Assembly: GCA_964527565.1 (NCBI GenBank)
Contig: CAZGOY010000007.1
Coordinates: forward strand, 48,570-112,569
Reading direction: 5' to 3'
Source: JAGXQV01 sp964527565
GTDB taxonomy: Bacteria > Pseudomonadota > Gammaproteobacteria > Burkholderiales > Sulfuricellaceae
Length of the DNA stretch: 64,000 bases
Shown: one piece after another, positions 24,849-32,555 of the stretch
How positions within the stretch are numbered: position 1 is the stretch's first letter
Layout of the letters: each line of letters starts with the position of its first letter
Position numbers and translations under genes: made by a program
Notes under the pieces: model-generated
The model's database searches: none
Told to the model about the DNA's origin: nothing
The model's input: only the letters and a program-made list of their open reading frames with translations

Positions 24849-24993
24849 TTCTGCCCCCCCCCCCCCCCCCCCCCGACCGCCGGACCCTGTAACACCAGCA
24901 CCAAGCTTATTNNNNNNNNNNTTTTTGGGGAAATTTTTAAAATTGCCCGGCCGGGGAATTGGGGGTTTTTTCCCCCCCCCCCCCCCGCGAGTG
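24849..24993. other. Assembly gap with low-quality flanks
   Basis: Ten Ns (24912-24921) lie between two cytosine homopolymers (from about 24849 and 24973). Both are preceded by nearly the same text (ATTGCCCGGCC then a GGGG-rich stretch). The region between the secreted-protein gene and the CRISPR array is therefore unresolved, and the right side looks like a noisy second reading of the left. Confidence 0.85.
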
Positions 24994-25587
24994 GTCTCAA
25001 TCCCTTTGAAATCAGGGCATTTTTCTTACGCCGACAAGAAGTGTGGTGTTGCCCCGACGATCGTCTCAATCCCTTTGAAATCAGGGCATTTTTCTTACCT
25101 GATTCAGTCCAATAACCACATGCTGGTCGAGAAGTCTCAATCCCTTTGAAATCAGGGCATTTTTCTTACATTGACCGACAAGATCAATGCAGGGCGCCAA
25201 AAAGTCTCAATCCCTTTGAAATCAGGGCATTTTTCTTACGGCAGGGCGCGACTGGTATAGGATTGTCAAGGGGTCTCAATCCCTTTGAAATCAGGGCATT
25301 TTTCTTACTCATAATACGTTTTCAATCAAACCTATCAAAGAAGTCTCAATCCCTTTGAAATCAGGGCATTTTTCTTACTGACATGGAGGGCACGTGCTTT
25401 GCCAACTGGCTGCGTCTCAATCCCTTTGAAATCAGGGCATTTTTCTTACTTCTAAATGAGCTATGTTAACGAAGGCAATTGGGGTCTCAATCCCTTTGAA
25501 ATCAGGGCATTTTTCTTACAGGTTTCAGCCACAACAAAAATGATTCAGTATGTCTCAATCCCTTTGAAATCAGGGCATTTTTCTTAC
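24994..25587 (-). CRISPR. CRISPR array: nine identical 36-bp repeats, eight spacers of 32-35 bp
   Basis: Repeats start at 24994, 25063, 25134, 25204, 25273, 25343, 25414, 25484 and 25552. On the plus strand each begins GTCTCAATCCC and ends TTTTTCTTAC, and all nine look identical. On the minus strand the repeat ends GGATTGAGAC, close to the ATTGAAAC-type 3' end that gives the 8-nt crRNA tag in type III systems, so transcription from cas2 towards the gap is inferred. CCCT and AGGG can form a short stem. The distal end abuts an assembly gap, so spacers may be missing. All spacers differ. Confidence 0.97.
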
Positions 25588-25956
25588 CGCGGTGCGAATC
25601 TTGTCTGAAAAATCAATTTGTTGCAAGGGGCTTTGGCGGGTTTTTGCGGCGCCGGGGGAGATGTCTTCGGTTTGCCATTGCGCGGGCAGGCCGGTCCACA
25701 GGATGCCGGCGGGGAGTGCGGCGCGGCCCAGGCGCTGGCGCAGGCCGCGCGCGGGGAGCGGATAGCAGCGTAGGTCGTCGGTTTTCGGGTCGATCAGGGC
25801 TTGCGCGCCTTGCATCAGGCTTTCCAGGTTGCGCTCGTCGGTGGTGAGAAAAAAGCCGCTGTACTGGATGGGCATGGCGATCTTCATCAGGTAGCGGTGC
25901 AGGCGGTAGAGCCGCTTCGGGCAGGTAATGTCGTAGGCGATCAGGTAATCGGACAT
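25570..25956 (-). CDS. cas2: Cas2 (copy A), stop codon inside first CRISPR repeat
   Basis: A 128-residue Cas2 with the ferredoxin-like start MSDYLIAYDITCPKRLYRLH, in which Asp9 is the conserved acidic residue. RYLMKIAMPIQYSGF and LPARGLRQRLGRAALP are family segments. Typical Cas2 is 90-100 residues; the last 30 here are extra, and the final codons (TAVRKMP-stop) lie within repeat 1. There is therefore no separate leader between cas2 and the array. It overlaps the end of cas1 by 16 bases. With Cas1 it should integrate spacers. Confidence 0.88.
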   Translation of the reverse strand: MSDYLIAYDITCPKRLYRLHRYLMKIAMPIQYSGFFLTTDERNLESLMQGAQALIDPKTDDLRCYPLPARGLRQRLGRAALPAGILWTGLPAQWQTEDISPGAAKTRQSPLQQIDFSDKIRTAVRKMP

Positions 25957-26900
25957 GCGGGCTCCACTTCGTGCGGTTGCAGGCGATGGATGAGTGCGCG
26001 CGCGGCTTCTTCCAGCTGTTTGCGCGGGTGTTCGGCGAAGGTTTCGTATTCGCGGTAAAAGCGCTCGCGCCCGGCCTTGCCCAGCAGGCAGCCTTCCGCC
26101 GTGGTGGAAAAATCCTCGGCGCGCAGCAGCTTGTGGTTGAAGAGGCGCAGCGCCCAGGCATCCGCTTCGGGGCGCAATGCTTCGATGAGGTCGGAAGCCA
26201 GCGATTCGCGGCCAAAATCCAGCTGGTGGTAAAAGCCGATATAGGGGTCCAGCCCGCAGCCGTAAAGCGCCAGAACGGCTTCGGCATGCAGCAGGGTGTA
26301 GGCCAGCGAGAGCACGGCGTTGAGCGGGTCGCGCGGCGGGCGGCGGTTGCGCCCGGAAAAGTGCAGGCTTTCCGGCACAATGGCGGCCAGGCCGGTGAAA
26401 TAGGCGTTGGCCGCCGCGCCTTCCAGCCCGCGCAGGCGGGTGAGGCTGTCCATCTCAGGCGTTTGCCGCAACATGCCGCCCAGCTGGCGCGTGGCGCGGG
26501 TGAGCTCGTAGCGGGCCAGCAGGTGGTTTTCCTTCTGGCTTTCGAGAAAGGCGGTCTGGCGGGCGATCTTGTCGGTGACCACATCGCGCGCGAAGGCCAG
26601 GCAGAAGGCGGCGTCCAGGCTGGCGCGATAATGGGCGATGCGCCGCGCGGCGTCGTTGTGCGGGCGCGCCAGCAGCAGGCTGGGCGTGGCCTTGCGCCCG
26701 GAAAGGATGATGACGCCGATGCCCGCCTGCCCCAGCTTGCCGAGCAGGCTGGAAGACAGGGTGATGTCGCCGCGCAGGAAAATGCGCGAAAGCGGCGCCA
26801 GCGGCACGGTGCCGATGCGTTCGTTGTTTTCGTAAAACACCAGGGCTTCGGCGTCGAGCTTGAGTTCGACGCCGCGCCGGTCTACATACAGGCTGGTCAT
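25941..26900 (-). CDS. cas1: Cas1, CRISPR spacer integrase
   Basis: A 319-residue integrase that inserts new spacers at the leader end of the array. The N-terminal beta domain starts MTSLYVDRRGVELKLDAEAL. The active-site residues are Glu in LEGAAANAYF, His in IGFYHQLDFGR and Asp/Glu in ASDLIEALRP. The length is normal. It lies between two cas2 genes, overlapping one and 27 bases from the other, so all three are probably one transcript. Confidence 0.95.
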   Translation of the reverse strand: MTSLYVDRRGVELKLDAEALVFYENNERIGTVPLAPLSRIFLRGDITLSSSLLGKLGQAGIGVIILSGRKATPSLLLARPHNDAARRIAHYRASLDAAFCLAFARDVVTDKIARQTAFLESQKENHLLARYELTRATRQLGGMLRQTPEMDSLTRLRGLEGAAANAYFTGLAAIVPESLHFSGRNRRPPRDPLNAVLSLAYTLLHAEAVLALYGCGLDPYIGFYHQLDFGRESLASDLIEALRPEADAWALRLFNHKLLRAEDFSTTAEGCLLGKAGRERFYREYETFAEHPRKQLEEAARALIHRLQPHEVEPACPIT

Positions 26901-26927
26901 GGTGGGTTTTCCATTTTTCTAAATTTC

Positions 26928-27206
26928 TCAGGCGATCATGAAAAAAGTGCGCTCGAAGGTTTGCGCCACGCCGTAACAGCGCACCTTCATGCGCTCGTCA
27001 AGCTGGAAGACGTGAATGCGGTCTTCTTCCGGTTCGATCAGCGCTGCCAGTTCGCGCATCACAGCGCGCAGTTCTGCTGCGGTTACCCAGCATTCAAAAG
27101 CAGACTTCTGCCCCGCCACCTTGTAGCCCATCAGCAGGCGGTGTACGGCGTACCAGCGGCGCGGGCAGGCGATGTCGTAGGCGACCAGATAAAGAATGCG
27201 CGACAT
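26928..27206 (-). CDS. cas2: Cas2 (copy B)
   Basis: A 92-residue Cas2 of normal length. MSRILYLVAYDIACPRRWYA has the conserved Asp11 after the first strand; KVAGQKSAFECWVT and IHVFQLDERMKVRCYG match the family. It is the first gene of cas2-cas1-cas2. Copies A and B are clearly different sequences, so this is not a recent tandem duplication. Which one partners Cas1 is unknown. Confidence 0.9.
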   Translation of the reverse strand: MSRILYLVAYDIACPRRWYAVHRLLMGYKVAGQKSAFECWVTAAELRAVMRELAALIEPEEDRIHVFQLDERMKVRCYGVAQTFERTFFMIA

Positions 27207-27263
27207 GGGGGCACTTTTTTTCTTGAGCCGGGTGGTACATCAACCCGAATGCCACCTGACCCC

Positions 27264-27358
27264 GTGGGAGGGGCCTTGGCCCCGAGATTTTGACTGTTTC
27301 ACGGCGGAACGGAAAAGCTCGGGGCCATACCCTGAAGGGCACAAGAGGCCCCTCCCAC
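27264..27358. repeat. REP-like imperfect inverted repeat, copy 1
   Basis: GTGGGAGGGGCCTTGGCC on the left is matched on the right by CTCGGGGCC and GAGGCCCCTCCCAC, interrupted by about 18 bases. It is related to the elements at 49862-49944 and 55380-55452. It lies between the lipoprotein and cas2 copy B. Confidence 0.6.
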
Positions 27359-27403
27359 CGGCAAGGCCGCCTTTTCATGAAATTGCCGGTTTGGGTTCAT
27401 CTA

Positions 27404-27874
27404 TCAGCACTGCGGCGCGGCGCAGGGTGCGGTGCTGCTGGTTTTCTCGCCATCGGCAGGCGGCGCGGGCGGGACGATAAAGATGCTTTCCCCCATTTCA
27501 ACGGTAATCAGCGGGGGATAATCGAAGGCTGCGCCGGAGGCGACATCCACCCCGGCGCCGATCACGCCGCCGAACAGGATGTTGCCGAAGGCCATGCCCT
27601 TGGTGCTCGATTTCACGCTGGCGATGCCGGGTTGGGTGCTTTCCTTTTCGCAGCGCACGGCGATGTCTTCCATGCTGCGGCGCACCAGGGTGGAACCGGG
27701 CGTGGTGACGAACCAGGTGCCCTTGTCGTTGCTCAGCTTGCAGTTGGCCCCGGCCACGGGGAAGCCCTTGAGGCGGGTTTCGACGGAAAGGCTCTGGTTA
27801 TGGCCGGAGACGATGGAGGCGCAGCCGGGCAGAAAGCCCAGGGCGAGGGTAAGAAGGGTGAAATTTCTGAACAT
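27404..27874 (-). CDS. Putative lipoprotein of unknown function
   Basis: A 156-residue protein with a lipoprotein signal (MFRNFTLLTLALGFLPGCAS, with the lipobox Cys at residue 18). The mature part begins with a carboxypeptidase-like or PEGA-like region (SLSVETRLKGFPVAGANCKL). A glycine-rich hydrophobic segment follows (GNILFGGVIGAGVDVASGAA), and the end has a Pro-rich tail with two cysteines. It resembles small Gram-negative lipoproteins that may be surface-anchored. The longer upstream frame is rejected. It lies inside the CRISPR island and has the shared palindrome 65 bases upstream. Confidence 0.7.
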   Translation of the reverse strand: MFRNFTLLTLALGFLPGCASIVSGHNQSLSVETRLKGFPVAGANCKLSNDKGTWFVTTPGSTLVRRSMEDIAVRCEKESTQPGIASVKSSTKGMAFGNILFGGVIGAGVDVASGAAFDYPPLITVEMGESIFIVPPAPPADGEKTSSTAPCAAPQC

Positions 27875-27938
27875 GGCGTGGCTCTCTTGCTGTTGTGGTG
27901 AGAGCGCATTGTGGGGGAGAAAACGGGGGTGGGGCGGG

Positions 27939-27956
27939 TTTGGCAAGGTTGCCAAA
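27939..27956. promoter_or_regulatory. 18-bp palindrome, copy 3
   Basis: TTTGGCAAGGTTGCCAAA matches copy 1 except for one central base. It lies 65 bases upstream of the lipoprotein start, in intergenic DNA between the hicB and lipoprotein genes. Confidence 0.6.
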
Positions 27957-28018
27957 GTGGCAGGAAGGTATGGGGTTCAACACCCTGTCTTCGAACGAAG
28001 TTACAAGGCGGAACCCGC

Positions 28019-28435
28019 CTATTCCAGCGACAGCACCAGCCTTTTTCCCAGTACGCGGGCGGCCTTGTCGAGTTGCTTGAGGGTAGGCCAGTGGCGCGGG
28101 TCTTCCAGGCGCTGCGCCGCTGCCCACGAGGTTTCCATGGCGCGGGCCAGGTCGGAAATCGGCCGCTCGCCACGGGCCAGGCGCAGCAGCAGGGCGGACT
28201 GGACGGCGGGGTCGGGGGCAATGTAGTGCGCGCCTTCAATCGCCGTGGAAGGCGGAGGGATGACATCACCATGTTCCAGACGATATTCAAGGATCAGCGT
28301 TAGTACTTCTGCGCCATTGAACAGGCATTCCTCAATAGTTTCGCCCTCTGTAACGGCGTTTTCAATATCGACAAATTGCACAAAAAAACCAGAGGGTTCC
28401 TGTGGCTCAAAAATGGCCGGGTAACAGATGTTCAT
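28019..28435 (-). CDS. hicB: HicB-family antitoxin with DNA-binding domain
   Basis: A 138-residue antitoxin. The N-terminal partial RNase H-like fold has YPAIFEPQEPSGFFVQFVDI and the acidic TEGETIEECLFNGAEVL helix. The C-terminal part, after AVQSALLLRLARGE, contains an XRE-like helix-turn-helix for autoregulation. It overlaps the stop of hicA by four bases. The toxin-first order is normal for HicAB. Confidence 0.88.
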   Translation of the reverse strand: MNICYPAIFEPQEPSGFFVQFVDIENAVTEGETIEECLFNGAEVLTLILEYRLEHGDVIPPPSTAIEGAHYIAPDPAVQSALLLRLARGERPISDLARAMETSWAAAQRLEDPRHWPTLKQLDKAARVLGKRLVLSLE

Positions 28436-28617
28436 TTCAAGTTCACTCCTGTTTGTTTTTCAAGGTCGGCCAGCAGGCTTTTGCCGATGTCTTTTGTGCC
28501 ATGCACGGGTATGGGAACCGATTTGCCGTTTTTGCTCATGAGGTGGTGGCTGCCCCGGACGCGGGCCAGCGTCCACCCGGCTTCCTTGAGTCTGGCGATG
28601 ATTTGCTTGCCGTTCAT
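28432..28617 (-). CDS. hicA: HicA-family mRNA interferase toxin
   Basis: A 61-residue toxin with a double-stranded RNA-binding fold. MNGKQIIARLKEAGWTLARV is followed by RGSHHLM, which supplies the catalytic His, and then IPVHGTKDIGKSLL. HicA cleaves mRNA and tmRNA during stress. The length is typical. It pairs with hicB immediately downstream. Confidence 0.9.
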   Translation of the reverse strand: MNGKQIIARLKEAGWTLARVRGSHHLMSKNGKSVPIPVHGTKDIGKSLLADLEKQTGVNLK

Positions 28618-28670
28618 GATTTGCAGGATATATCAAAATAGATGGTTGTTGCAGGGTTGATGCGGTGAAA

Positions 28671-28940
28671 TCAACGGTAAACTTCGTGGCGATTGCCTAC
28701 CCGCATGACGCGCACAATGATGTTCCGATCCTGAATGTCGCAAATGATGCGCCAATCCCCGACGCGATATTTCCAGTAATTTCCTAACCGTGATCCGGCG
28801 AGTGCTTCCCCGATGGCACGAGGGTCATCCAGCACAGCAACGCGCTGCCGCAAAAAACCAAGCAAGCGCAGCTGTATTGGCCGATCAAGTTTTTTCAGGT
28901 CATCCAGTGCGCCGGGATCGAATTGGATATCAAAGCCCAA
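28671..28940 (-). CDS. RelE/ParE-family toxin
   Basis: An 89-residue toxin: FDIQFDPGALDDLKKLDRPI is the opening strand and helix, GNYWKYRVGDWRIICDI the core sheet with Arg and Tyr, and VMRVGNRHEVYR the closing strand with catalytic-type Arg/His. The best start is a TTG at 28940 that overlaps the end of the antitoxin gene; the longer frame upstream runs inside the antitoxin. It is expected to cleave mRNA on the ribosome. Confidence 0.82.
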   Translation of the reverse strand: MGFDIQFDPGALDDLKKLDRPIQLRLLGFLRQRVAVLDDPRAIGEALAGSRLGNYWKYRVGDWRIICDIQDRNIIVRVMRVGNRHEVYR

Positions 28941-29136
28941 GCTCGCGCTCCACTTCAGCCATGGGAATGGCTTTGCGATTCTGGCGTGCCCGCGCTTCTG
29001 CAAGGTAAAAATCTTCCAGGTCGTCGATATATTCCAGAATGGCTTCTCGGGCCAAAGCAGTCTTGGTGCGCCCGCTTTCAGCAGCAAGCAGGGTTAGTCG
29101 TTCTTCTATCGGGGCCGGCAGACGTATCGCAAGCAT
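28930..29136 (-). CDS. Ribbon-helix-helix antitoxin, RelB-like
   Basis: A 68-residue antitoxin. MLAIRLPAPIEERLTLLAAE is a ribbon-helix-helix with the SGRTKTALAREAILEYIDDL dimer helix. It overlaps the toxin TTG start by 11 bases. Autoregulation of the pair is normal for this type. It lies next to HicAB within the CRISPR island. Confidence 0.82.
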   Translation of the reverse strand: MLAIRLPAPIEERLTLLAAESGRTKTALAREAILEYIDDLEDFYLAEARARQNRKAIPMAEVERELGL

Positions 29137-29225
29137 ATCGGTATCACCGTGAAATTAAACGCTATACGACTATAGCATCTGGAAAAACATCTGGGCAGGG
29201 GCGGTTCAATTGCGGTGCGTCGGAT

Positions 29226-30437
29226 TCAGGGTATCGCCTTGATGTGCTGTTCCAGTGCTTGCGTCAGTTTTTCCGGGTTTTTGAGAATTTGCCTGGTTTG
29301 TTCATCCTCTTTCTTTTTCTTCTCGGGTTCATTTCTCGAAATGGGAACGCTGCCGTGGGCCAGCGTATTGCGCAGGTTTTTCAATTGGTAGTAGGCGTCC
29401 GGGCAATTACCTGATTTTTTGAAGGCGCTGGCAGCTTCATCGCGAGCACCATAGTCAATGGCGTTTCCACCGTTTTTTTCAACAAGGGCGCTTTGCCAGG
29501 CTTCAAAGGCAAAAATCGCCGCGCGCGGGTAGTCCTTGCCCTTCAGGTAGAAGCGCGCGAGATTCTTCTGTATGACTGACAATCTGTCTTCCCGGTGCCA
29601 GCCCAGCCGTTTTTCCAGTTCGCCCCGGAACAGGTTGGTGAGTGTGGCGTGGTTTTTGTTCAGGTGCGGTATGAAAGTGGCTGTTTGGCGGCGTGCGTCA
29701 GCAATGTTGAAGGTGCGCTCAAAAAATGCCACCTTTTCAAGCACGCCGGTGTATTCCTTCGCCATGCCGTCCTGGTGCAGCAGCGGAGCGAACGGGCTAA
29801 CGTCTCCATCCTTGTCATAGCTGTGCAGGGCACGCAGCCAGTCGGCCATGCGTAGCAGGCCATCAAGCCGCAGCACCGGGGTGAGGCCGGTCTGCGGGTC
29901 GGTCATGTCGTGCGCGCCGTAATACATGCCGTCGATCTTCACGCGGCGCACGGTTTCCAGATAGAGGGCGCTCATCAGGCCGAGCATGGGCAGGTGGCGG
30001 AAGCCGTGGGTGAGGTCGAGCATGGCATGGTCGTTTTCGGCAAATTCTTCGGCGATGATCTGCAAAATCTGCACCTGTTCGGCATCATCGCGGCCATAGG
30101 GGATGATTTTCAGGCGACAGGGCAGGCCTAGCTTGCCGGATACCATGTCGGCAATGCTGTCCAGTTGGGCCTGGGTAACGCTGTTGCTGGCGGCGCTTTC
30201 TATCAGGGCCAAGCGCTCGTCTTCCTGCACGGCACCCGGCTGCAACGATTCGATCAGCACCTCCCACATGCTGCCAGCGGTGCCCAGCATGACCAGTTTG
30301 TCTGGCTTAACGTGCGCTGCCAGCGCCAGGCCGAAGTATTTGGTGGTTTTGCGGGTGCCGTCAAAATCATAAGTGGCATCGCGGTAGTTGCCATTTTCTG
30401 GGGCCTTGCCGAGAAAACTGACCAGGGTGGTTGTCAT
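29226..30437 (-). CDS. CARF-HEPN CRISPR effector, TM1812/Csx1-like
   Basis: A 403-residue type III ancillary ribonuclease. The N-terminal CARF domain opens TLVSFLGKAPENGNYRDATY and has LVMLGTAGSMWEV, so it should bind cyclic oligoadenylate made by Cas10. A second conserved block is MLDLTHGFRHLPMLGLMSA. The C-terminal HEPN domain has RNTLAH (residues 356-361), an exact RxxxxH active site. Activated enzymes of this kind cleave RNA non-specifically. It is the most upstream CRISPR gene on the minus strand and borders the tig promoter region. Confidence 0.88.
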   Translation of the reverse strand: MTTTLVSFLGKAPENGNYRDATYDFDGTRKTTKYFGLALAAHVKPDKLVMLGTAGSMWEVLIESLQPGAVQEDERLALIESAASNSVTQAQLDSIADMVSGKLGLPCRLKIIPYGRDDAEQVQILQIIAEEFAENDHAMLDLTHGFRHLPMLGLMSALYLETVRRVKIDGMYYGAHDMTDPQTGLTPVLRLDGLLRMADWLRALHSYDKDGDVSPFAPLLHQDGMAKEYTGVLEKVAFFERTFNIADARRQTATFIPHLNKNHATLTNLFRGELEKRLGWHREDRLSVIQKNLARFYLKGKDYPRAAIFAFEAWQSALVEKNGGNAIDYGARDEAASAFKKSGNCPDAYYQLKNLRNTLAHGSVPISRNEPEKKKKEDEQTRQILKNPEKLTQALEQHIKAIP

Positions 30438-30601
30438 GTCTGCTCCTTACGCGGAAAAACGGGTGGGTGAACGAAGCTTACCATGCAATCAGGGGGGCTT
30501 CGTGGCGGTTTTCCCGTGCAGGGAACTGTCTTGGCGCGGGCGTTTCATGCTATCCTTCCAGCCTTTGAAAAATTGTCATTTAGCAACTTGAGGGACAGGA
30601 A

Positions 30602-31915
30602 ATGCAAACTGAAAACGTAAGCGCGCTGGAAAGAACACTCGATTTCTCGGTGCCGATGGCGCAGTTCGAGGAAGAAGTCAAAAAGCGCATTCAGCGTCTG
30701 GCGCGCAAGGTCAAGATGGATGGTTTCCGTCCCGGCAAGGTGCCGTTGAAAGTGGTGGAACAGCAGCACGGCCACGAAGTGCGCCAGGAGGTGTTGGGCG
30801 AATCGGTGCAGCAGCGTTTTACCGATGCGGTCAGGGAGCAGAACCTTAAGGTGGCGGGTTATCCCCGCATCGATGCCAAACCGGCGGCGGAGGGTGCGCA
30901 GGAAATGGCCTTCAGTGCGGTTTTCGAGGTGTATCCCGAAATCGTCCTGGGCGACATCAGCGTGGCGATGGTGGAACGCCCCGAAGTGACGGTGACCGAC
31001 GAAGACGTGGAAAAGACCATCGAAGTGCTGCGCAAGCAGCGCGTGAGCTATGCGCCGGTGGAACGTGCCGCAGCGGCAGGCGACCAGGTGGAAATCGACT
31101 ACCGTGGCATGATCGGCGGCGAGGAATTCAAGGGCGGTCAGGCCAAGGGCTACAAGCTGGTGCTGGGCAGCGGTCACGCGCTCAAGGATTTCGAGAATGC
31201 CGTCATCGGTATGAAGACCGGGGAGAGCAAAACTTTCGACCTGGTTTTCCCGGAGGATTATCACGCCAAGGAACTGGCCGGGAAGACGGCCACTTTCGAG
31301 GTGAAGCTGGACAGCGTCGCGGAGCCGCAATTGCCCGCCGTGGATGCCGATTTCGCCAAGACTCTGGGCATCGCCGACGGCGACCTCGGCAAGATGCGCA
31401 GCGAAATCAGGGTGAATGTGGAGCGCGAGGTGAAGCGCCGCGTGCGCGCGCAGGTCAAGGAAAAGGCCATGCAGGCGCTGCTGGAAGCGACTTCGTTCGA
31501 GCTGCCCAAGGCGCTGATCGAGATGGAAATCGAGCGTTTGCAGAGCTACGCCGCCGAGGAAATGGGCTTGCGCGGCGCGCAGAAGGCCAACCTGTCGCTG
31601 CCCGCAGCAATGTTCGAAGACCAGGCCAAGCAGCGCGTGCGCCTGGGCCTGGTGCTGGCGGAAGTGGTCGGCGCCAACCAGCTGCGCCCCAGCCCGGAAC
31701 GCGTGCGCGAGCTGGTCGAGGAGCATGCGGACAGCTACGAAAACCCGCAGGAAGTGGTGGCTTGGTATTACTCCTCGCCGGAGCGTCTGTCGGAGGTGGA
31801 ATCCGTTGCTCTGGAAGAAGGCGTGGTGAGTTGGGTGCTGGAGCGCGTCAAGGTGGCCGACAAGGCAATCAGCTTCGATGAACTGATGGGGAACGTCCAA
31901 AAAGATGAACAATAA
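30602..31915 (+). CDS. tig: Trigger factor
   Basis: A 437-residue ribosome-bound chaperone. The N-terminal ribosome-binding domain includes DGFRPGKVPLKVVEQQHG, a variant of the GFRxGxxP signature. The central FKBP domain runs from DQVEIDYRGMIGGEEF to TATFEVKLDSV. The C-terminal helical domain follows with QLRPSPERVRELVEE. A GGGACAGGAA RBS precedes the ATG. It heads tig-clpP-clpX and marks the right edge of the CRISPR island. Confidence 0.97.
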   Translation: MQTENVSALERTLDFSVPMAQFEEEVKKRIQRLARKVKMDGFRPGKVPLKVVEQQHGHEVRQEVLGESVQQRFTDAVREQNLKVAGYPRIDAKPAAEGAQEMAFSAVFEVYPEIVLGDISVAMVERPEVTVTDEDVEKTIEVLRKQRVSYAPVERAAAAGDQVEIDYRGMIGGEEFKGGQAKGYKLVLGSGHALKDFENAVIGMKTGESKTFDLVFPEDYHAKELAGKTATFEVKLDSVAEPQLPAVDADFAKTLGIADGDLGKMRSEIRVNVEREVKRRVRAQVKEKAMQALLEATSFELPKALIEMEIERLQSYAAEEMGLRGAQKANLSLPAAMFEDQAKQRVRLGLVLAEVVGANQLRPSPERVRELVEEHADSYENPQEVVAWYYSSPERLSEVESVALEEGVVSWVLERVKVADKAISFDELMGNVQKDEQ

Positions 31916-32534
31916 TTCCGTGTGGGAACCGCAAAGCATCGGCTTGATCCCGATGGTCGTGGAGCAAAGCGGGCGCGGCGAGCGCGCTTACGACATCTAT
32001 TCGCGCCTGCTCAAGGACCGCGTGGTTTTCCTGGTGGGTCCGGTCAACGATGTCAGCGCCAACCTGGTGGTGGCGCAGTTGCTGTTCCTGGAATCGGAAA
32101 ACCCGGACAAGGATATTTTCCTCTACATCAATTCTCCCGGCGGGTCGGTGACGGCGGGGATGGCGATCTACGATACCATGCAGTTCATCAAGCCGGATGT
32201 CAGCACGCTGTGTATCGGCCAGGCGGCGAGCATGGGTGCATTCCTGCTGGCCGCCGGCGCGTCCGGCAAGCGTGCCTGCCTGCCCAATTCCCGTGTTATG
32301 ATCCACCAGCCGATGGGCGGTTTTCAGGGACAGGCGTCGGATATCGAGATTCATGCCAAGGAAATCCTCTATTTGCGCGAACGCCTGAACGGCATGTTGT
32401 CCAGACATACCGGGCAGCCTATCGAGACCATCGAGAAAGACACCGACCGCGACAACTTCATGAGCGCGGAAGATGCGGTAAAGTACGGCCTGACGGACAA
32501 GGTGCTCGAAAAACGCATTGAAATTGCGGCGTAA
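31905..32534 (+). CDS. clpP: ATP-dependent Clp protease proteolytic subunit
   Basis: A 209-residue serine protease subunit. The catalytic Ser is in CIGQAASMGAFLLA, the His in NSRVMIHQPMGGFQGQ, and the Asp in the following region. YINSPGGSVTAGMAIYDTMQ is the oxyanion and handle region. It overlaps the end of tig by 11 bases and precedes clpX by 21. Confidence 0.97.
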   Translation: MNNNSVWEPQSIGLIPMVVEQSGRGERAYDIYSRLLKDRVVFLVGPVNDVSANLVVAQLLFLESENPDKDIFLYINSPGGSVTAGMAIYDTMQFIKPDVSTLCIGQAASMGAFLLAAGASGKRACLPNSRVMIHQPMGGFQGQASDIEIHAKEILYLRERLNGMLSRHTGQPIETIEKDTDRDNFMSAEDAVKYGLTDKVLEKRIEIAA

Positions 32535-32555
32535 ACATTCCTGAGGAAGAGATAG

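Noticed and set aside
24849..24990. Poly-C tracts as a quadruplex or regulatory structure
   Set aside because: They flank assembly Ns and lie in duplicated low-quality sequence, so they are most likely artefacts.
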